Assembly (NCBI GenBank): GCA_041545745.1
Contig: CP168152.1
Coordinates: 432,001 to 496,000, forward strand
Length of the DNA: 64,000 nt
Source of the DNA: Stenotrophomonas indicatrix
Lineage (GTDB): Bacteria > Pseudomonadota > Gammaproteobacteria > Xanthomonadales > Xanthomonadaceae
Direction: 5' to 3'
The notes below the pieces were generated by a model, which saw only the letters and a list, made by a program, of their open reading frames with translations, had not been told where the DNA came from and did no database searches. This document shows, one piece after another, positions 17,126-26,671 of the stretch (position 1 is its first letter; each line of letters starts with the position of its first letter). The position numbers and the translations under genes are program-made.

Positions 17126-19810
17126 ATGAGTTACGACCAAGTTTTGACGCTTTCTCGGGCGGCGATGGCGCAGCGCGCGGCGCGCAGTCCACCTGAAATT
17201 CTTGAGGTTGTTAGCGGGATTGCCGCGCTTCCGTTCATATCACCAAGCCTCTCCGAGGCGGAGGTAGTCCAGATCTCCAAGCAGATCGAACGAGAGTTTG
17301 AGGTAGTACTTGGACCCTCACATACGATCCAAGCCCCTGGACACAAGCCGTGGTTGCTTGGTCGCGCCCATCAGATTGATTTCCGATACTGGAAGCGCTA
17401 TCGGGACTACCTGATTGCCGGCGGCATGTCGGAGACTGTCGTTAATGCAATTGCAGGCGTAACAGACACAATTGTTGACTTGGCCGGTGACCCCAAGATT
17501 GATGGCACTTGGTCTCGTCGAGGCTTGGTGGTTGGTCATGTGCAGAGCGGAAAGACGGCCAACTACCTTGGAGTGATCAATAAGGCGGCAGATGCCGGGT
17601 ATAGGGTCATCGTACTAATCGCCGGTGTCCATAATAATCTTCGATCTCAGACACAGGAGCGCGTCGATTCAGGATTTGTCGGGCGAGACAGCGATCAGAT
17701 ACTCAGTCGCCAAGTCAATGCCGACCGCGTTGGAGTTGGTAACTTCAATCCTAGCTTTACCGCAAGCGCCTTCACAAGTCGTGCGCACGATTTCAGTCGG
17801 GCTAGGGCGGACGGCTGGGGGAATCCACTTCAGAATAGTAGCGAGCCTGTCATTCTTGTCATTAAGAAGCATCCCTCCATTCTGAACAACTTGATCGACT
17901 GGATCCGCGGTACAAGTGCTTCTCAGGGCGGCCTCACGCTTCCGATGCTCGTGATTGATGACGAGGCCGACAATGCGTCTGTAGATACTTCGAAGGACCC
18001 CAATGCGCCCAAGACGATCAATCGTCTTATCCGAGACCTATTAGGCTTGTCGACCCGAAATGCGTATGTTGGCTATACGGCTACTCCGTTCGCCAATATC
18101 TTCATTGATCCTGATGTTGAGAGCGCTCTTCAAGGCAAGGACCTTTTCCCGCGAGATTTTGTTGTGGGGCTGGAGGCGGCAACTAACTATGTTGGCCCCC
18201 ACTCCTTCTTTGGCGAAGGTTCCGCTGGACTGACCGTAGACTTGGAAAGGACCGACGAATGGCTGCCTCTATCCCACAAGATTGACTGGCGCGTTGAAGG
18301 GCTGCACCCGAGTCTGATCGAGGCTATCGGTTGCTTTGTGCTGTCAAAGGCGATTCGGGTTCTCCGGGGGCAGGCCAGTAAGCACCACTCGATGCTTGTG
18401 AATGTGTCGCGCTTCACAGGAGTTCAGAGTGAAGTGGCAAGAAATATATCGAGCTATCTGATCGAGCTGCAGTCCGCCATTCAAAACCGTTTCGCCTTGC
18501 CAGAAACTTCTGCCCTCAGAGATCCCTTCATCCGCTCGCTTCATGCTACTTGGAGGAAGTTCTATGCTGGTGGGGATGAGGACTGGACCGGCGTGCAGGC
18601 GCAGCTGCATAAGGCTGCCGCCGGCATGGTGGTGATCGAGGTTAATGCCTCCAAGTCATCCGGAAAGCTCGATTACCGAGCGCATGGCGAGAGCGGGCTC
18701 AACGTCATTGCAGTGGGTGGAAACTCGCTCTCCCGTGGATTCACCTTGGAAGGTCTTACGATCAGCTACTTCCTTCGAAATACCCAGATGTACGACACAC
18801 TTTTGCAGATGGGGCGATGGTTCGGCTATCGAGATGGATACAAGGACCTTTGCCGTCTGTTTCTCAAGAAGGAAGCTGCGGACTGGTACGGATTCATCGC
18901 AGATGCGACTGAGGAACTGAGGGACGAGATTAGAAGGATGGAGCTCAATGGGCTGACTCCGATGGACTTCGGTTTTGCAGTTCGCAGCCATCCTGGAACG
19001 CTAATGGTGACAGCGCGAAACAAGATGCAAAATACCGAGCAGATTGTCCGTGAGGTGTCACTTTCTGGAAAGATGGTTGAGACCTCAGTCATTATTGCGA
19101 CGGATTCAGCGCGAACGGCGAACGTCGCTGCAGTTGAAGATGCCATTGCGAAAATGATGTCGGACGGTTGCGTTCCACTGCCCCATGGCAGAGGCGCGCT
19201 TCCTAGTCATCTATTCACTGGCGTGAGATCCGAGCGTGTCTTGGACTTCATATCGAGCTTTGGCGTACATCCAGGTCAGCTGGATATGCAGCGCGCCCCT
19301 CTGATCGAGTACATACGAGAGAGAGATCTTTCTAGCTGGGACGTCGTTCTGGTTTCAAGTTCTAAGTCCGAAGCATCAGAAGTTGAAGTTCACGGTCTGA
19401 CAATTGGGCTTCAAAGCCGTGCCGTGACGATAGGTAAAACCCAGCGGTTCGAGAGGGCGTTGCTTGTATCTGGAACGAAGCGACGAGTTGCCTCGCGAGG
19501 TATTGAGCGAGCTGGACTGAGTGACCCACAAGTGGCAGCGGCGCTGGAAGCGCATCAGGGGAAGTCGAGCAACGTACCGGACCACATCTACAGGGCGCAG
19601 CGATCACGGCCCCTTCTTATCCTCCATCTCTTTAAAGCTGTGGAAGATGGTGATCAGATTCACGCCGCCTACGGACTAAGCTTCCCGGGTTTGGCCGTGG
19701 GTGAGAGAGATAAGTTGGTGTTCTACACCGCCAACTTGATTGCGTACAGGGAGCTGTTCGGGTCGCCGGAAGATGAGTATGAAGATGAAGAGGTTCTAGT
19801 AGATGATTGA
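17126..19810 (+). CDS. Z1-domain helicase-like ATPase
   Basis: 894 residues. A superfamily II-like ATPase core: Walker A in VVGHVQSGKTANYLGVI (about 134-150), Walker B in MLVIDDEADNASVD (about 273-286), YVGYTATPFANIFIDPDVES as motif III, and the Z1 region with GGNSLSRGFTLEGLTISYFL and QMGRWFGYRDGYKDLCRLF towards residue 540-580. Z1 proteins are known from conserved neighbourhoods with MORC-like ATPases and nucleases and are predicted to move DNA for the nuclease. It overlaps the next gene by 8 bp, so translation is coupled. Confidence 0.88.
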   Translation: MSYDQVLTLSRAAMAQRAARSPPEILEVVSGIAALPFISPSLSEAEVVQISKQIEREFEVVLGPSHTIQAPGHKPWLLGRAHQIDFRYWKRYRDYLIAGGMSETVVNAIAGVTDTIVDLAGDPKIDGTWSRRGLVVGHVQSGKTANYLGVINKAADAGYRVIVLIAGVHNNLRSQTQERVDSGFVGRDSDQILSRQVNADRVGVGNFNPSFTASAFTSRAHDFSRARADGWGNPLQNSSEPVILVIKKHPSILNNLIDWIRGTSASQGGLTLPMLVIDDEADNASVDTSKDPNAPKTINRLIRDLLGLSTRNAYVGYTATPFANIFIDPDVESALQGKDLFPRDFVVGLEAATNYVGPHSFFGEGSAGLTVDLERTDEWLPLSHKIDWRVEGLHPSLIEAIGCFVLSKAIRVLRGQASKHHSMLVNVSRFTGVQSEVARNISSYLIELQSAIQNRFALPETSALRDPFIRSLHATWRKFYAGGDEDWTGVQAQLHKAAAGMVVIEVNASKSSGKLDYRAHGESGLNVIAVGGNSLSRGFTLEGLTISYFLRNTQMYDTLLQMGRWFGYRDGYKDLCRLFLKKEAADWYGFIADATEELRDEIRRMELNGLTPMDFGFAVRSHPGTLMVTARNKMQNTEQIVREVSLSGKMVETSVIIATDSARTANVAAVEDAIAKMMSDGCVPLPHGRGALPSHLFTGVRSERVLDFISSFGVHPGQLDMQRAPLIEYIRERDLSSWDVVLVSSSKSEASEVEVHGLTIGLQSRAVTIGKTQRFERALLVSGTKRRVASRGIERAGLSDPQVAAALEAHQGKSSNVPDHIYRAQRSRPLLILHLFKAVEDGDQIHAAYGLSFPGLAVGERDKLVFYTANLIAYRELFGSPEDEYEDEEVLVDD

Positions 19811-20753
19811 GAATCCTTGGTCTTCGCTCAGCGGAACTTCTGACAGAATTGTAGGTAGGCGCATTGCCCAAGAGCATCCTCTAGACTACTACTGGGCTCG
19901 TGCCCAAGGAGGGGCGCTTGGCTTGGTTCTCCGGGGCGTGGCACCTGCTTGGATGCCAAGGGACTTGCCTAGCCTACGGGGCGTGGATATTTCCACTGCG
20001 TCCGATGATGACATTCCAGAGGTCCGCATGTTTCTCAGACGGCCGGGTGACCAAGATGTCTTTCTGACGCTGTGCAGGGATGTCATTGCCTACTCATGTA
20101 TCGGCGGCTCGCAAGACGATGCAGCACGGCGCTTCTTCCGACGTTTGGAGCACTGGCACCTACTGATGAGCCGGGCGCGGACCGATGCGATGGACGCGCA
20201 TGAAGTCAGGGGACTGATAGGAGAGCTAGTGATGCTTGAACGTTTGATGCTCTCGGTTGGTGTAGAGGCGGCAATCTCTTCGTGGGTGGCGCCCGATGAT
20301 CACCCGCAAGACTTCGCACTAGAACGAATGATCCTTGAGATCAAGACAAGATCATCCGGGTCCCGCCCACACGTGCAAATATCATCACTAGAGCAACTAC
20401 AAGCTAGCCAACTGGCTTTGTTCTTGGTGACTATCGAGCTGGCTGAGGCGCATGGTGAGTCTGCGAGATCCCTTAATGAGGTGTGCGCTGACGTTTTGGG
20501 TGTGGCAAGAGCTCATAGCTTGACCATGGAGGATCGCTTGGAGGTCGCGCTACTCAAGCGCGGCTACCTGCGAAACGATGTATACAATGCTATCAAATAC
20601 CGTGTTTCGGGGATCTCTAGCTACTCAGTTGGAGAGGGATTCCCGAGAATTCTGAGGTCGGAAATCGACTCGCGAGTAGTGAGGGCTAGCTACGTTCTAG
20701 ATCTGTCGTCACTAACTTCCTTCGTCGTACCTATTGAGACAATTTTGCACTAG
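19803..20753 (+). CDS. PD-(D/E)XK motif protein (DUF4420-type nuclease)
   Basis: 316 residues. It begins MIENPWSSL, as DUF4420 proteins typically do. The nuclease core is visible: a conserved acid in GLIGELVMLERLML (about 139-152), then the PD-(D/E)XK-like PQDFALERMILEIKTRSSG with Asp near 170 and the E-x-K near 179-181. The predicted DNA cutter of the system. Start ATG lies inside the end of the Z1 gene. An identity as a full restriction enzyme is inferred, not shown. Confidence 0.82.
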   Translation: MIENPWSSLSGTSDRIVGRRIAQEHPLDYYWARAQGGALGLVLRGVAPAWMPRDLPSLRGVDISTASDDDIPEVRMFLRRPGDQDVFLTLCRDVIAYSCIGGSQDDAARRFFRRLEHWHLLMSRARTDAMDAHEVRGLIGELVMLERLMLSVGVEAAISSWVAPDDHPQDFALERMILEIKTRSSGSRPHVQISSLEQLQASQLALFLVTIELAEAHGESARSLNEVCADVLGVARAHSLTMEDRLEVALLKRGYLRNDVYNAIKYRVSGISSYSVGEGFPRILRSEIDSRVVRASYVLDLSSLTSFVVPIETILH

Positions 20754-20767
20754 ATGGGAGACGGACA

Positions 20768-22822
20768 ATGGTGATCATGGATGAAGAGGTGACTTCATTT
20801 CGCTCTGCGCTGCTTGGCGAGATTGGCGCTGAGCAAGCCGCTGGGATGGGCTACACCTCGACGAGGTTTGTCGATCGCGCTTGCGCGATCTTAGAAGTTG
20901 GGGAGGAGTTCACTGAGTACAACGTCTGCCGGGTATCGGGAAAGATGTCTCGTGGTTCGGCTGTGCAGTTGGATGCCTACAGCTTCTCCCCGGTTGATGG
21001 GGTTCTCAATCTCGTCGTAGCCATCTTCTCCGGTGACGAAGTGCCGGAGCCGATTCTCACTGATGAAGCAAGGCGGGCAGTTACGGCTGCCTTCAAGTTC
21101 TTGGAGGGGAGTGCACATGAAGCCCTCGCAAGCTCTTGGGATGAAAGTCATGCAGCTCACGCCGTATGTAATGAGATCTTCTCCTTTACGACAACTGGAG
21201 AGATGACCAAGGCTTGCATCTACTTGATATCGGATCGTCCACTAGGCTCGTCCATTGGGAGGATGCCGGAGTTGTCACTTGGCCCCCAAAAGGTCGAGTT
21301 GCACCTTTGGGATATCGCAAGACTTGCTCGTATGGACGCTTCAACGAGTGGGCGAGAGGAAATTCTGATCGACTTCCCATCAGAGTACGGGCAGGGAATT
21401 CCAGCTCTTAAGGCCGGCATGGATGACGAGGCGAGGTATGAATCGTACATGTGCGTTCTACCTGGCTCCATTCTCGCTAGTCTTTATGACCGCTTCGGTG
21501 GGCGGATTCTGGAGCAGAACGTTCGAGCATTTCTAGGGGATGGTCGAAAGGTAAATAAGGGAATTAGGGAAACTCTGAAGGTCGAGCCTGGTATGTTCTT
21601 TGCCTACAACAACGGGCTAACTGTTACCGTGTCAGAGTTATCAAGCCGATTGGTCGGAGGTGCATTGGAGATCGCTGGCGTCAAGGGCCTGCAGATTGTG
21701 AATGGAGGGCAGACGACCGCGTCTCTGTATTGGGCCAGCAAAGCGGGTGTCGACCTCTCGCGAGTAAGGGTCCAAATGAAGCTCTCCCAGCTTCCTGAGG
21801 ATGGCTTTGAAGACTCTGTTCACAACATCGCTCGTTTCGCGAACGCGCAGAATGCGGTATCGGCGTCCGATCTTTTTGCCGGTCACGCGTACTTCAAACG
21901 GATTGAGACTATATCTCGTCAAACCCTTGCGCCGCCAAGTGCGCCGGGCGAGGGTAATACCTACTGGTACTTCGAGCGTACGGCGGGTAGCTATAAGGTT
22001 GAGCTGAAGAGGAAGAAGCCCCTCGAGGCAAAGTTCTGGCAAATTCTAAATCCCAAGAAGCAGGTTCTGACGAAGACGGACGTTGCTCGCTTTGATTCAA
22101 CTTTCGATGGGAGTCCGCATTACGTAAGTCAGGGTGCCCAAAAAAACATTGGTAATTTTGGCAGGGTCGTCATGCAGGCGTGGAACAAGGATCCCGCACT
22201 GTTCGATGAGAATTACTTTCAGCGGCTCGTCGGTCGGGCGATTATCATTCGCGCAATCGATGCCGCCATTCCCGGCCAAGACTGGTATCCAGGTTCCATT
22301 GTTAGACCTCTCACCTCGTACACGGTCGCATTGATGAGCTCTAGGCTTTTTGATGCGGGCTTGCAGCCTAACTATCGCGAGGTCTGGAGGGGGCAGCGAG
22401 CTCCGAAAAAGCTCGTTGAAGAGGCAATGCGTGTTGCGCGCAAGGTGCTGCCATTGCTCATGGAAATTCCCGAAGAACAGGTTCGCAACCGGCTTGTGAC
22501 TGAGTGGGTGAAGAGGGAGGCGTGCTGGGTGCGTGTCAAGGAGAGCAATGTTGAGCTCTCGCCGGAGTTCCTTGCGTGGGCTGTGCCCGCTAGCAATGAC
22601 CGACGTGTGCGGCGCCCTTGGAGGGATCACGCGAGAGAGCTTTGGCAGGACGGGACCTGGAAGCGCCTCCAAGCTTGGAACGGGGTCGAAGGTGCACTTA
22701 CAGAAGGTGAGGCCAGTGTCGTTGAGTGGGCGGCAATAGCGTCTGATTTCGCGCCTCGCGGATTCCGACTTGAGAAGCTCCAAGAGGCATTTAAGCGAGC
22801 TGTTTCCAAAGGTTTCGCTTAA
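20768..22822 (+). CDS. AIPR-family (abortive infection) protein
   Basis: 684 residues. The AIPR core is clear in MFFAYNNGLTVTVSEL (about 278-293) and LQIVNGGQTTASLYWASKAG (about 305-324), followed by IARFANAQNAVSASDLFA. AIPR proteins occur in phage-exclusion loci and in MORC/Z1/PD-(D/E)XK clusters; the biochemical role is unknown. GGGAG lies seven bases before the first ATG, and a second ATG is three codons in. Last gene of the co-directional run; 15 bp after the nuclease gene. Confidence 0.88.
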   Translation: MVIMDEEVTSFRSALLGEIGAEQAAGMGYTSTRFVDRACAILEVGEEFTEYNVCRVSGKMSRGSAVQLDAYSFSPVDGVLNLVVAIFSGDEVPEPILTDEARRAVTAAFKFLEGSAHEALASSWDESHAAHAVCNEIFSFTTTGEMTKACIYLISDRPLGSSIGRMPELSLGPQKVELHLWDIARLARMDASTSGREEILIDFPSEYGQGIPALKAGMDDEARYESYMCVLPGSILASLYDRFGGRILEQNVRAFLGDGRKVNKGIRETLKVEPGMFFAYNNGLTVTVSELSSRLVGGALEIAGVKGLQIVNGGQTTASLYWASKAGVDLSRVRVQMKLSQLPEDGFEDSVHNIARFANAQNAVSASDLFAGHAYFKRIETISRQTLAPPSAPGEGNTYWYFERTAGSYKVELKRKKPLEAKFWQILNPKKQVLTKTDVARFDSTFDGSPHYVSQGAQKNIGNFGRVVMQAWNKDPALFDENYFQRLVGRAIIIRAIDAAIPGQDWYPGSIVRPLTSYTVALMSSRLFDAGLQPNYREVWRGQRAPKKLVEEAMRVARKVLPLLMEIPEEQVRNRLVTEWVKREACWVRVKESNVELSPEFLAWAVPASNDRRVRRPWRDHARELWQDGTWKRLQAWNGVEGALTEGEASVVEWAAIASDFAPRGFRLEKLQEAFKRAVSKGFA

Positions 22823-23244
22823 GCTGACTTGCCAGTCTTGGCGACCAGAGTATCTGGCGCGTCAACCATGTGCAGTAAGTGCGCTATGCTCAGTTTTCAG
22901 TGTGCGCCTGTTGCGGTATTTCCTGGTCCACTATCTCATTCATGGGGCGCGTCCTTTCGGGTGCGGGTATAGTCACGGTCATCCTGGGAGCGTAACCCTC
23001 GCTGTCAGGTTCGCACGATGCCGAATGCCCTCATCACACGCTCGAGCGAGCGCCACTTCCTCATTAACCAATTTATGCCCCGTGTCGCTAGAGGCCCCGA
23101 TTCTTCTAGATTCATGAGGGTCCGAATCATCCGGTTCGCACATCTAGACAAAGGGATTATTTCTGCTTGCAAAGGCGGAGGCAGATAGCTGCTTCCTCGA
23201 TGGGTTCTAGGCGCCAACATCTCGGCATCGATTCCACTCACCAG
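22823..23244. other. 422-bp spacer at the right edge of the defence island, no gene seen
   Basis: Lower-GC sequence with only short unsupported frames. No tRNA, integrase, direct-repeat junction or strong terminator is evident, so the mode of island insertion is not visible here. Confidence 0.5.
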
Positions 23245-23595
23245 TTACTCCGGCACAATTCGCGGACTCCAATGCGACAGCATCGGCTCAACGCAGGAAA
23301 CATCAATCTCCCTGCCCGCATACATCACAATCACAAGCTGCTCCAACGAGTTGTCCACCAGCATCACGGGGGTGTCGTCACAGCTGACCTCGAAGTACCT
23401 CTCTCTTGGGTACCCCGCGTCCTGCACCACGCCCCCGCGCACAAGTCGAACGGCTTCTTCGCGCATGACAGCAAACTCAGCGTCGGACACCTTCCGAAAC
23501 GCCCCCGGTGCCAGGCCAGCCTTGGGTAGATGACGGCTGGCGATCGCAGCAGAAAGCGCCGCCAGCAGGACAACGCCATAGATCACAGGCTTCAT
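23245..23595 (-). CDS. Small exported or membrane-anchored hypothetical protein
   Basis: 116 residues with an N-terminal hydrophobic segment (about 4-19, MKPVIYGVVLLAALSAAIAS), then a soluble part with two cysteines (SCDD and SCVEPM). No recognised family. The ATG is preceded by AGAGCTTCCA, a weak ribosome binding site. It sits between the defence island and the effector array, in the same direction as the next gene to the right. Confidence 0.6.
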   Translation of the reverse strand: MKPVIYGVVLLAALSAAIASRHLPKAGLAPGAFRKVSDAEFAVMREEAVRLVRGGVVQDAGYPRERYFEVSCDDTPVMLVDNSLEQLVIVMYAGREIDVSCVEPMLSHWSPRIVPE

Positions 23596-23693
23596 TGGAA
23601 GCTCTACAGATAGGGAGAGACGACAAAGCGATTGAGCCGCGACAACGCGTCAACGGCCCGCAGCTTGGCGGCAGAGGGCCGAGCCCAACCGGG

Positions 23694-24062
23694 CTACTCC
23701 CGCACTTGCAACCGCTCAACAACCTGCGCAGTCAACCCCACGCACGCCATCATCAGCCCTTCCATCACCCGATCCCCCAGGTACTCCTCCGGTGCTCCGT
23801 TGTGCCGCGTGCGCTCCGCTGCCAGCAACACCTCCTGCACCACACGCAGGCCCGCCAGAGCGCAGTCCGCGTCCGCCAGTTCAAGACAGCGCCCAGGCAG
23901 TTGATGTCGCTCCGGCCAAGGCTGGCCATCTGAGGCTGCCCCCGCCCCAATGCGCCGCAGCGTGGCGACGAAGGCGTTGGGATCGGCGGACAGTTCGTGC
24001 TCCGGCTCGGCGTTGGCCGGATCGTACTGCGCGTGCAGGGGACGGAATTCCGATGCGTTCAT
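23694..24062 (-). CDS. Hypothetical protein
   Basis: 122 residues from ATG at 24062 (MNASEFRPLHAQYDP). Soluble, mainly helical C-terminal half ending MACVGLTAQVVERLQVRE. The layout resembles the small Pseudomonas/Xanthomonas proteins that carry a helical cell-surface-like tail, but I do not recognise a named family. The longer upstream frame is rejected because it lacks a ribosome binding site and crosses low-complexity sequence. Confidence 0.6.
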   Translation of the reverse strand: MNASEFRPLHAQYDPANAEPEHELSADPNAFVATLRRIGAGAASDGQPWPERHQLPGRCLELADADCALAGLRVVQEVLLAAERTRHNGAPEEYLGDRVMEGLMMACVGLTAQVVERLQVRE

Positions 24063-24540
24063 GGCAATGCTCCGTACAAGACAGACAGCAGCGCCACCGA
24101 TAGAGGCGGCGGACGATGCGTGGTTCGAAAGCCGGACAGTAACCAAGCCGGTGGGTCCGAAGACCCCCACGCACCGCCCGCCATGGAACGCGAACGGATT
24201 GCCAGCCGGCGCCACACAGAGGTGACGCCGGCTGACAAGCGTAAAACACATGGTTACTGAACGGGCTTTCGACACCCGCGCCACCCTTTTTCGGTGGCAT
24301 TCCAAGGTGTACCCGCACAGATGCCAAATGCCAAGAAGTCGCAGCTTACTGAGGCTGCAAATGCTGACGCTTACGGCATTGTCGCATAGCACGGAAGCGG
24401 CACATCTCCTGCAGCGCAGGGCTTTCGAGCGATGTTAAGCCGTCACGCGTATGGGCATCACGCTGCACGGTTTCGGTGTGGTGCTGTCCCAATTGCGACA
24501 GCTCGCTATCGGGGCCGCGATGCAAAGAGTGGCGAATACG
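24063..24540. other. 478-bp spacer with no gene seen
   Basis: Mixed-composition sequence. GCCACC CTTTTTC GGTGGC at about 24280-24299 can form a small hairpin but has no U tract. Overlapping short frames on both strands lack start signals. Confidence 0.45.
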
Positions 24541-24768
24541 TCACCGCTCGATCTGAGGCGCCAATCCCGGTCGTGGCCACAGCGCATCGTCGCGCTCCAG
24601 GTCGTAGTCGCTGCCGAACGCCAGCGCCGCCTCGCGCGGCGGCAGGTCTGCGTAGCAGCCCAGCAGGTACTCATCCATGCCAGCATCGCGGTGGTCGATG
24701 GCGAACAGGTGGAGGAGCTCCTTGTCGAAGGCGTCCAGCCATGTGGGGTGGATCTTGGTAATGGTCAT
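24541..24768 (-). CDS. Small acidic hypothetical protein
   Basis: 75 residues, starting MTITKIHPTWLDAFDKELLH, acidic and soluble. No family recognised. A GGAGG sits directly against the ATG with no spacer, which is unusual. Either the true start is a few codons downstream at a non-ATG codon, or the gene is poorly translated. Confidence 0.5.
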   Translation of the reverse strand: MTITKIHPTWLDAFDKELLHLFAIDHRDAGMDEYLLGCYADLPPREAALAFGSDYDLERDDALWPRPGLAPQIER

Positions 24769-24957
24769 CCTCCAGTGGGGAGGGGAGGATGGCTGAAGTG
24801 CGTCTCAAGACATGGGATGTGAATTCGACTTACTGCGGGCCCGGCGGTAACTGTCCGCTCTGTAGTGACAGTCGTCGTAGATTGCTTTTAGGCCTGGGTG
24901 TATAAGAAGGCCTGGTGAAAACACACCTATCAATCAAAGCTGACGCGAGGACGGGCG

Positions 24958-25587
24958 ATGGGACGACGGATGCTGAGAGCGGGAGCATGCTTGGCTTTTC
25001 TTCTGCTGAGCGCTTGCCAGGCACAGACTTCCCCACCGCGATCTGAGACGTCTTCCAGTGCTGCACAAAACAACGTGCCGCTTGTCAGGCCGCTTACTTT
25101 GACGTCAATGGCTGAGCCCATGGTCGTAGAGTTCAATCTGGAGCCGCCCGGTAGAAACGCCGCGCCAACGCTCCTGGTTGCCGTCCGCGTAAGTGGGGAA
25201 GATGGCGCCGTAGCGCAGGAGCGGGCCTTGATGATTCGAAGCGCTGGTCTGCCTGCACGCGTGCACCTCACTCAGCTCGGGGAAATGAGTGAGGCAAGTG
25301 CTCCACTCGTCCGTGTTGAGCAGCAGCCAGGAAGGGCTGCCACTCTCGTGCCGATCAACGTTGATGGACGCGTTTCAACGGTCTGGCTTGATGACGTGGA
25401 CGACACCTCACTCGAAGCGGCAGGTCTGTCCAATCCGCAGGGGCACTACAAGCAACTGGCGATGGCATGGGGCCAGAACCTCTCTCCGGGCAGGTACCGC
25501 CTGAGTGTGGAGTTACTTGACCCACCAGTGCATCTCGCGCCGATCCCGGCAGAATTGATGGTCGCCTACAAGCATAAGTCGAAATAG
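24958..25587 (+). CDS. Putative X-Tfi immunity lipoprotein 1
   Basis: 209 residues. Lipobox LLSAC (Cys20) after a hydrophobic signal, then a Ser-rich linker and a beta-rich domain ending GRYRLSVELLDPPVHLAPIP. The same C-terminal pattern recurs in the two other lipoproteins of this array. Periplasmic lipoproteins encoded next to XVIPCD effectors act as immunity proteins (X-Tfi) in Xanthomonadales type IV killing systems. It lies 9 bp upstream of effector 1 and is probably co-translated with it. Function is inferred from position and export signal. Confidence 0.75.
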   Translation: MGRRMLRAGACLAFLLLSACQAQTSPPRSETSSSAAQNNVPLVRPLTLTSMAEPMVVEFNLEPPGRNAAPTLLVAVRVSGEDGAVAQERALMIRSAGLPARVHLTQLGEMSEASAPLVRVEQQPGRAATLVPINVDGRVSTVWLDDVDDTSLEAAGLSNPQGHYKQLAMAWGQNLSPGRYRLSVELLDPPVHLAPIPAELMVAYKHKSK

Positions 25588-25596
25588 GAGCCTTTC

Positions 25597-26535
25597 ATGG
25601 ACGAACGATATCGCGTGACAATTTACGTTGCGGCGCCAGGAACCCCGCTGTTGGAGGGCGGAACATCTACCGCAGGCCACGTCTATTACACAGTGGATAA
25701 TGGCCGTGAGAGCATCAGCTATGGCTTTGCGCCGAAGGAGCACGGGGCGACGACCGGCCCCGGCAAGGTTTACGACTCTGACGCGCGGGAGTACCAGAAT
25801 CCCTTCTACCAACGAACGCTCGAAATCTCGAAAGATCAGTACGAAAAGCTCAAGGAATTTGGTGCCGCGCCGGACAAGCACGGGTTCAATACGGAGTATC
25901 ACGGGCTCAACAACAGCTGCATTGATTTCACCTGGGGCGCGCTGAATCACGCGGGGCTCCATCGCACCAATGCGCTTTTCATGCAGGACAAGGATTTCCA
26001 AGGCGGACTCAAGCCGCTCACCAATGTCGAGTACATCCGCAGCATCCGCGCACCGTTTCCCGATAGTGAGTTGAACATCGAGCATTACAACAAGATGCCG
26101 GACCGAACCCTGAAGCAACGCCTCATCAGCGATGAGCAATTGCCAGGCAACGATCGCGAGATGCTCGACACCATCCGCAAGGGCGTAGCGGGCATTGATG
26201 AGAGGCACGGTCGGGCCTACGACGGAACTAGTGAGCGCATCTCGGTGGGGTTGCTGGCCACCGCCGAGGAAAATGGGCTGGAGCGCGTCGATCATGTTGT
26301 ACTGGGCAATACCCCCGCTGATGGCTCAGCACAGCGTCTATTCGTCGTGCAGGGCGAGCTCAACGATCCTGCGCATGTGCGAGCCTCTATGACGGCAGAG
26401 GAAGCAGCCCGAACGCCAGTGGAGCAGTCGTTCGCCAAGGTCGAGCAGATTTCGCAAAGCCAGCAGGAACGTGCCTTGGCGGTACAGCAGGAGCCCGTGC
26501 TGGAACAGAGCCGGGCGCCCATGCAAATGGGTTGA
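25597..26535 (+). CDS. X-T4SS effector 1 (His/Cys toxin domain plus XVIPCD)
   Basis: 312 residues, no signal peptide. The N-terminal domain (about 1-150) has AAPGTPL, an invariant His28 in GHVYY, YGFAP, RTLEIS, and Cys108 in NNSCIDFTWGALNHAGL. A His-then-Cys order with W/AL/AG after the Cys suggests a permuted NlpC/P60-like fold (inference). The C-terminal region (about 190-300) is an XVIPCD: DERHGRAYDGTS, ENGLERVDHVVLG, LFVVQGELNDPAHVRA, TPVEQSF, then a Gln-rich tail ending QMG. XVIPCD is the secretion signal for the VirD4 coupling protein of the bacteria-killing T4SS. AGGAG lies seven bases before ATG. Confidence 0.85.
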   Translation: MDERYRVTIYVAAPGTPLLEGGTSTAGHVYYTVDNGRESISYGFAPKEHGATTGPGKVYDSDAREYQNPFYQRTLEISKDQYEKLKEFGAAPDKHGFNTEYHGLNNSCIDFTWGALNHAGLHRTNALFMQDKDFQGGLKPLTNVEYIRSIRAPFPDSELNIEHYNKMPDRTLKQRLISDEQLPGNDREMLDTIRKGVAGIDERHGRAYDGTSERISVGLLATAEENGLERVDHVVLGNTPADGSAQRLFVVQGELNDPAHVRASMTAEEAARTPVEQSFAKVEQISQSQQERALAVQQEPVLEQSRAPMQMG

Positions 26536-26571
26536 CCCAGGCCGAGTACTGCATGGTAGATCACAGTTTCG

Positions 26572-26595
26572 GGGGCTTCGGCCCCTGTGCTGCTT
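26572..26595 (+). terminator. Weak intrinsic terminator candidate after effector 1
   Basis: GGGGC TTCG GCCCC tetraloop hairpin at 26572-26585, followed by TGTGCTGCTTTT. The stem is short and the T run is offset, so this is tentative. Confidence 0.4.
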
Positions 26596-26671
26596 TTCTC
26601 TCCACCTGCCCGTGAACCCACCTATGCGATCATCCGGCCAGGACCGCAGTACCCAACAAGGCTGAGCAGGC

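Noticed and set aside
22823..23244. Integrase, tRNA or attachment-site scar at the right end of the defence island
   Set aside because: I searched by eye for a tRNA end, direct repeats matching the aceE side and recombinase motifs and found none.
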